Shown here: positions 60,237 through 64,000 of the stretch, one piece after another
Position numbering within the stretch: position 1 is the first letter of the stretch
Layout: each line of letters starts with the position of its first letter
Assembly (NCBI GenBank): GCA_040222995.1
Contig: JAVKBW010000042.1
Location: 248,001 to 312,000, forward strand
DNA length: 64,000 bases
Origin: JAVKBW01 sp040222995
GTDB lineage: Bacteria > Pseudomonadota > Alphaproteobacteria > UBA8366 > Aestuariispiraceae
Direction of reading: 5' to 3'
Notes under the pieces: generated by a model
What the model saw: the letters and a program-made list of their open reading frames with translations, nothing else
The model's database searches: none
What the model was told of the DNA's origin: nothing
Program-made: the position numbers and the translations under genes

Positions 60237-61580
60237 TCATGGTGTGGCTTCTGCCTCGTCGTCGTCTTTCGGCGGGTTGACGACGGAGTTTTCCGGTACC
60301 TCGCGGGCCTGCCGTTCGCGCGACGGCACGCCCGGCAGGGCCGCCCCGAACGCCGCCAGCAGAAACAGCGACGCGACCCACCAGCTTTGCCAGATCCCGA
60401 AACTGATACAGGCGACGGTTATCGCGCCGGTCAGCATCGCCATACGGCAGGCGCGGATCACCGGCGGCCCGGTTTCAGAAGCGGCGCGGATCGTCAGGAC
60501 AAGAAACGTCACCAGGGCCACAAGACCGAACAGGCCCAGCTCCATCTGCACCTGCAGGATCGCGTTATGCGGATGCAGTTGCATCACCACCGACTCGCCC
60601 ATGGCCTCGCGGGTCGACTCGCTGACGAATGTGGACGTTTTGATGTCCGGAAAGTCGACCACCTTCATGTCACCGCCAGGAATTACCCTGGCGCTGTCCA
60701 GCCCCCAGCCGAACACGGGCCGTTCGGCGATCCGGTCGCCGGCGAATCGCCACATCACCAGCCGGTGCTTCTCGCCATAGGCAGTCGGACCCAGCGCCCC
60801 GTATGCGGTTTCAAACACCGCCGGGCTACCCGCGGCGAGCGGCAGCCCGACAGCCGCGACGACAATCCCGAGGCACGCCGCCAACCGGGTTATCCTCGGC
60901 ATCACAAGCATCGGCAGGAAAATCAGCCAACCGACAACCAGCGCCGCCAGACCGGCCTTGCCGGCTTCGCCGATCATCGTCAGCGGGGTCAGAAGAAACA
61001 CGGCAAGCGCCGCGCCGCGCCGCCCCCCGGACCACAGGAACCCGCCGACAGGCCAGCTCAGCAAGGCCAGCAGAACGCCGGGCTGATTGAGAACGGCGTA
61101 GGCGTCATAGGCGTCGATATCGCGGGTTCTGTACAACAGCCATTTGCCGGCGAGACGCTCCTCGACGAACAAGACGGCCAGAACGGCGAAACCGACCGTC
61201 AGGGCCCGGCAGATGAAGCGTTTGTCGGGACGCGACAGTTCCCGCGCGTGGGTCAGCAGCAAGATGCCGGCGGCCAGAAAGGACAGCAGCCGTCCGGTCC
61301 GCTGCCATGTTTCCGCGCCCTCCACCGCCCAAATCCCCGACAGCGCGCCGAGCGCCAGCAGAACCGCAAGCGGCAGCAGGTAAGGCTGGGTTTTCAACGG
61401 CCAGAACCCGGTTACCGGATTCAGGATCAACGCCAGCGTTCCAAGGATCAGCAAAGCCGCCGCGATCTGCGTCGGCGCAAACAGGGCCAGCAGCGGAAAC
61501 ATCGCTGCGCCGAACGCCAGCACGTAAACCTGCGGCGGTCTGGGAAACACTTCCTTGAAGCGGCGCGCCTGGTCCGTCAT
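60237..61580 (-). CDS. O-antigen ligase-like membrane protein
   Basis: A 447-residue protein with about ten to twelve hydrophobic helices and a large periplasmic loop (HRLVMWRFAGDRIAERPVFGWGLDSARV, LHPHNAILQVQMELG). The GWGLD...R and HNxxLQ pairs are hallmarks of the WaaL/O-antigen-ligase (Wzy_C) family. ATG 61580 overlaps the Nudix gene stop by ATGA. It may attach O-antigen or polymerise a surface glycan; the choice is not resolvable here. Confidence 0.85.
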   Translation of the reverse strand: MTDQARRFKEVFPRPPQVYVLAFGAAMFPLLALFAPTQIAAALLILGTLALILNPVTGFWPLKTQPYLLPLAVLLALGALSGIWAVEGAETWQRTGRLLSFLAAGILLLTHARELSRPDKRFICRALTVGFAVLAVLFVEERLAGKWLLYRTRDIDAYDAYAVLNQPGVLLALLSWPVGGFLWSGGRRGAALAVFLLTPLTMIGEAGKAGLAALVVGWLIFLPMLVMPRITRLAACLGIVVAAVGLPLAAGSPAVFETAYGALGPTAYGEKHRLVMWRFAGDRIAERPVFGWGLDSARVIPGGDMKVVDFPDIKTSTFVSESTREAMGESVVMQLHPHNAILQVQMELGLFGLVALVTFLVLTIRAASETGPPVIRACRMAMLTGAITVACISFGIWQSWWVASLFLLAAFGAALPGVPSRERQAREVPENSVVNPPKDDDEAEATP

Positions 61581-62017
61581 GTCGCTGCGGCTTGATGGCG
61601 CTCGTAAGCCAGGCCAATGACCCGTTTGGTTTCCGCCCAGCTTACCAGCCCGATCGCCTCGGAAACCGGCCACCACCGCGCATCCGCCGCGTCGGTGCCC
61701 GCCGCCGATACGCCCCCGGCGTAAACAGCCTGGAAATCGATAAGGGTATAATGATGCTGCACCCGTCCGTCCTGCGGTGACGATATCAGATCGACAACAT
61801 CAAGCAGCGCCAGATCGGCGATTTCAATACCGGTTTCCTCACGGACTTCACGGATCGCCGTCTGGCGAACGGTTTCGCCCAGTTCCTGGGCGCCGCCCGG
61901 CAGGCTCCATTCGCCGAGACGCGGCGGCTTGCCGCGCCGGATCAGCAGAACGGAATCGCCGTTAAGCACGACGACGCCGACACCGATCAGGGGAGCAACG
62001 GGAAAGTCTCGGTTCAT
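61577..62017 (-). CDS. NUDIX hydrolase
   Basis: A 146-residue Nudix protein. The full Nudix box GGAQELGETVRQTAIREVREETGIEI spans about residues 41-66 with the catalytic REVREE. The fold starts PLIGVGVVVLNGDSVLLIRRG. ADP-ribose or nucleoside-diphosphate substrates are typical; it cannot be narrowed. It overlaps the O-antigen ligase-like gene. Confidence 0.93.
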   Translation of the reverse strand: MNRDFPVAPLIGVGVVVLNGDSVLLIRRGKPPRLGEWSLPGGAQELGETVRQTAIREVREETGIEIADLALLDVVDLISSPQDGRVQHHYTLIDFQAVYAGGVSAAGTDAADARWWPVSEAIGLVSWAETKRVIGLAYERHQAAAT

Positions 62018-62079
62018 GGTTTACAGAACGCGGCCGGCCCGGCGATCCGGGCCAGCCGCCTTTCCCTGATGAAACCCGA

Positions 62080-62802
62080 TCAATACATGTGCTGGCCGCC
62101 GTTGATCGACAGGGTTGACCCGGTGATGAAGCCGCCGTCGTCGGAGACCAGGAACAGAACGGTCCGCGCGATTTCCTCCGCCTTGCCGAGGCGGCCGACC
62201 GGAATCCGCGCGATGATCTTTTCCAGCACGTTCGGCGGTACGGCGCGCACCATGTCGGTATCGATATAGCCCGGCGCGATGGCGTTGACCGTAATGCCCT
62301 TGGCGGCGCCTTCCTGCGCCAGCGCCTTGGTGAACCCGTGAATGCCGGATTTCGCCGCGGCATAGTTGACCTGACCGTACTGACCGGCCTGACCGTTGAC
62401 CGAGCCGATATTGACGATCCGGCCGAAATTGCGGTCGCGCATGCCTTCGATGACGGCGCGCGACATGTTGAAGCAGGAGCCGAGGTTGGTATCGATGACC
62501 GACTGCCACTGTTCCGACGTCATCCGGTGCATCGTGCCGTCTCGGGTGATGCCCGCGTTGTTAACCAGAATATCGACCGGGCCGAGATCGGACACGATCT
62601 TCGCGACCGACTTCTGGCAGGCGTCGAAATCGGACACGTCGAACTTGTAGACGGCGATGCTTGTTTCGTCACTGAACGCCTTGGCCGCTTCGTCATTGCC
62701 CGCATAGTTTGCCGCGACGGTGTATCCCGCATTCTTCAGACCGACGCTGATCGCCGCCCCGATACCACGCGTTCCGCCTGTTACAACAGCTACCTTGCCC
62801 AT
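62080..62802 (-). CDS. phbB: Acetoacetyl-CoA reductase
   Basis: An NADPH-dependent short-chain dehydrogenase making (R)-3-hydroxybutyryl-CoA for polyhydroxybutyrate. The 240-residue protein has the cofactor motif TGGTRGIGAAIS, NNAGITRDGTMHRM, the catalytic Ser in IGSVNGQAGQ, YxxxK in YAAAKSG, and GYIDTDMVRAVP, which is the PhaB-type end. phaC/phaA are not in the window. A different SDR function is less likely. Confidence 0.92.
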   Translation of the reverse strand: MGKVAVVTGGTRGIGAAISVGLKNAGYTVAANYAGNDEAAKAFSDETSIAVYKFDVSDFDACQKSVAKIVSDLGPVDILVNNAGITRDGTMHRMTSEQWQSVIDTNLGSCFNMSRAVIEGMRDRNFGRIVNIGSVNGQAGQYGQVNYAAAKSGIHGFTKALAQEGAAKGITVNAIAPGYIDTDMVRAVPPNVLEKIIARIPVGRLGKAEEIARTVLFLVSDDGGFITGSTLSINGGQHMY

Positions 62803-62892
62803 GAATATCTCCCTCTTTTTCTTCGTTGTTAAAGTCTTCGTCGGTCAAGTTTGGCATGGAAGCCCGCCCGCCGCAAAGGGGGCCTGCGACTT

Positions 62893-63276
62893 CTATTGCC
62901 GCTTTTGACCCAGGTCACTCAGGACATCGTTCAGTTCCTGAATTTCAAAAGTCAGGTCGTCCTTCGCCTGTTTGTCCCCGGTCGACCGGCGGGTTGCCTG
63001 CATGGCCTGAACGACTTTCGACAGTTCGCCCGCGATGGCGGCCCGCAAGGGCGGCGTCAGGCCGGTCAGCACGACCTCCTGATCCATCATCATGGACGCG
63101 AAACCGTCCGGGTCCTTGCGGCCCAGCTCTTCCAGTCTTGCGTCGATATCCAGCCAGATATCGTCCCAGGCTTCCTTGATCGATTCGGCGGCGGTATTGG
63201 GCCGCGCGGCCAGCGTTTCATCCACCTGCACCATCAGCCGGACGAACTGCCAGACGGTCAATCGAAGTTCATTCAC
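62893..63276 (-). CDS. Small hypothetical protein
   Basis: A 127-residue, mostly helical, acidic protein (TAAESIKEAWDDIWLDIDARLEELG, then LSDLGQKRQ) that I do not recognise. GTG 63276 follows AAGG and overlaps the upstream hydrolase stop by 8 bp (GTGAATGA), supporting translational coupling. A longer frame with an ATG at 63339 overlaps that gene and is less likely. It lies between an alpha/beta hydrolase and phbB. Confidence 0.65.
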   Translation of the reverse strand: MNELRLTVWQFVRLMVQVDETLAARPNTAAESIKEAWDDIWLDIDARLEELGRKDPDGFASMMMDQEVVLTGLTPPLRAAIAGELSKVVQAMQATRRSTGDKQAKDDLTFEIQELNDVLSDLGQKRQ

Positions 63277-64000
63277 GGGCCGGTGCCTTCCGGGTAAGGG
63301 TGAAAGCGGTAATGTCGTCGATAACGGCGTCGGCTTCAAGATCGTGCAGCAACATGTGAAAACCCCCGGAATAGACCGTCAGCGTCGTGTCCTTATCTTT
63401 CGGCAGCGCCTTGAAGGCGTCGCGCCAGGCCTGTTCCGGCAGGATGTCTTCCTTTGCGCCGTAAAGAACCAGCGTCGGACGGTCGATGGCAGGCACCGCC
63501 GCGCGGCCCGCATCCATCAGGTTAACAAGCCCCCACAGCACATCGATGCGAGTGCGAAAAATCACCAGCGGGTCGCGGCCCAGTTGCCGCAGCAGGTCGA
63601 TGTTGTCGGTCGGCGCCCGGTTCAGATGCTGGCCGGTCACTTCCAGCCACGGCAAGGTATGGGCGAAGAACCACAATCCGGCCGTCTGGTAGAACGGCAT
63701 CGCTTCTCGGCCCCAGACGGCAGGCGCGACCAGCACCAGCCCGTCCGCATCCGGCGGATCGGACGATGCGTTCGCCGCCAGCACCACCGCCCCGCCCATG
63801 CTGTCGCCCAGCAGAACCAGCGGGACATCCGGGTATTGCCGGCGCACCAGTCCGGCTGCGATTTCCAGATCGCGGATCATCCGGCCAGTACCCGGCCAGA
63901 TTCCCCGTTCCGGCGTGTCGCCGAATCCGCGCTGGTCATAGGTGATGGTAAGAATGCCGCGTTCGGCCCACTTTTCCGCCGGTTCCTCGAAAATCCGCGA
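63269..64000 (-). CDS. Alpha/beta hydrolase, 5'-truncated by window edge
   Basis: The C-terminal ~243 residues of a serine hydrolase, open to the window end. Visible: ITYDQRGFGDTPERG, the nucleophile elbow LGDSMGGAVVLAA, LVLYGAKEDILP with the acidic residue and the final GGFHMLLHD with the catalytic His. The GDSMGG and DQRGFGDT pattern is close to lysophospholipase/monoacylglycerol-lipase types. The start lies beyond 64000. Confidence 0.88.
   Translation of the reverse strand, partial: SRIFEEPAEKWAERGILTITYDQRGFGDTPERGIWPGTGRMIRDLEIAAGLVRRQYPDVPLVLLGDSMGGAVVLAANASSDPPDADGLVLVAPAVWGREAMPFYQTAGLWFFAHTLPWLEVTGQHLNRAPTDNIDLLRQLGRDPLVIFRTRIDVLWGLVNLMDAGRAAVPAIDRPTLVLYGAKEDILPEQAWRDAFKALPKDKDTTLTVYSGGFHMLLHDLEADAVIDDITAFTLTRKAPARE

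Overview
The window is a high-GC chromosomal segment of an alphaproteobacterium, most likely Rhodospirillales-like. The supporting traits are an RpoH-type sigma factor, hrcA next to grpE, hisBHAFE in one operon, fdxA upstream of carD, an unsplit gcvP behind a tandem glycine riboswitch, CycM-type membrane cytochrome c, phbB, and the gene order aroK-aroB-CNNM/CBS. No rRNA operon, CRISPR array or prophage was seen. Both window edges cut a gene: an ABC transporter ATPase on the left and an alpha/beta hydrolase on the right.

Layout. At 1-5 kb there is a small catabolic-looking group: a DppD/DppF-type ATPase, two Fe(II)/2-oxoglutarate oxygenases and a CocE-type serine hydrolase. At 5-10.6 kb minus-strand genes encode a 17-kDa-antigen-like lipoprotein, RpoH, an inactive-looking metallophosphoesterase, an orphan 445-aa protein and an LppC/LpoA-like lipoprotein. 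At 10.7-14.5 kb plus-strand genes run rsmI-yraN-BON lipoprotein-SirB1-gshB, followed by comM.

The comM gene is cut at its Walker B motif by a 3,496-bp insertion (15454-18949). The insertion has perfect 18-bp inverted termini and an 8-bp target duplication, and carries an IS1595/ISXO2-like transposase. It also carries five passenger genes and a tRNA-like segment ending in a strong terminator. Removing the element and one target copy restores the comM reading frame exactly. This is the clearest accessory DNA in the window and its cargo is largely uncharacterised.

At 19.6-31.2 kb are a PabB-PabC fusion, a secreted VPLPA-CTERM protein, the glycine cleavage operon gcvTHP behind its riboswitch, a broken desaturase, an adenosine-kinase-like PfkB protein, typA/bipA and a GNAT acetyltransferase. 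At 31.3-37.6 kb is a cobalamin late-pathway cluster (cobT; cobS, an alpha-ribazole-phosphatase-like gene, an orphan, cobU, cobW). At 37.7-41.2 kb lie grpE/hrcA, diverging from rph and rdgB. At 41.3-45.9 kb are hisBHAFE, carD and fdxA. At 46-53 kb are a DUF938 methyltransferase, kdsB, a membrane cytochrome c, hisN, a BolA-family gene, a DUF2889 gene, a CNNM/CBS protein, aroB and aroK. At 53.2-57 kb are a small exported peptide, a large exported orphan, xerD and an EamA permease. At 57-64 kb is a minus-strand run of folC, an aminotransferase, a HAD phosphatase, an O-antigen-ligase-like protein, a Nudix hydrolase, phbB, a small orphan and the partial hydrolase.

Most of the window is housekeeping: one-carbon/folate (pabBC, folC, gcvTHP), histidine (hisBHAFE, hisN), shikimate (aroK, aroB), cobalamin, protein quality control (rpoH, hrcA, grpE) and envelope (lppC, kdsB, O-antigen ligase). 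All assignments come from reading motifs and context by eye; no database search was run.
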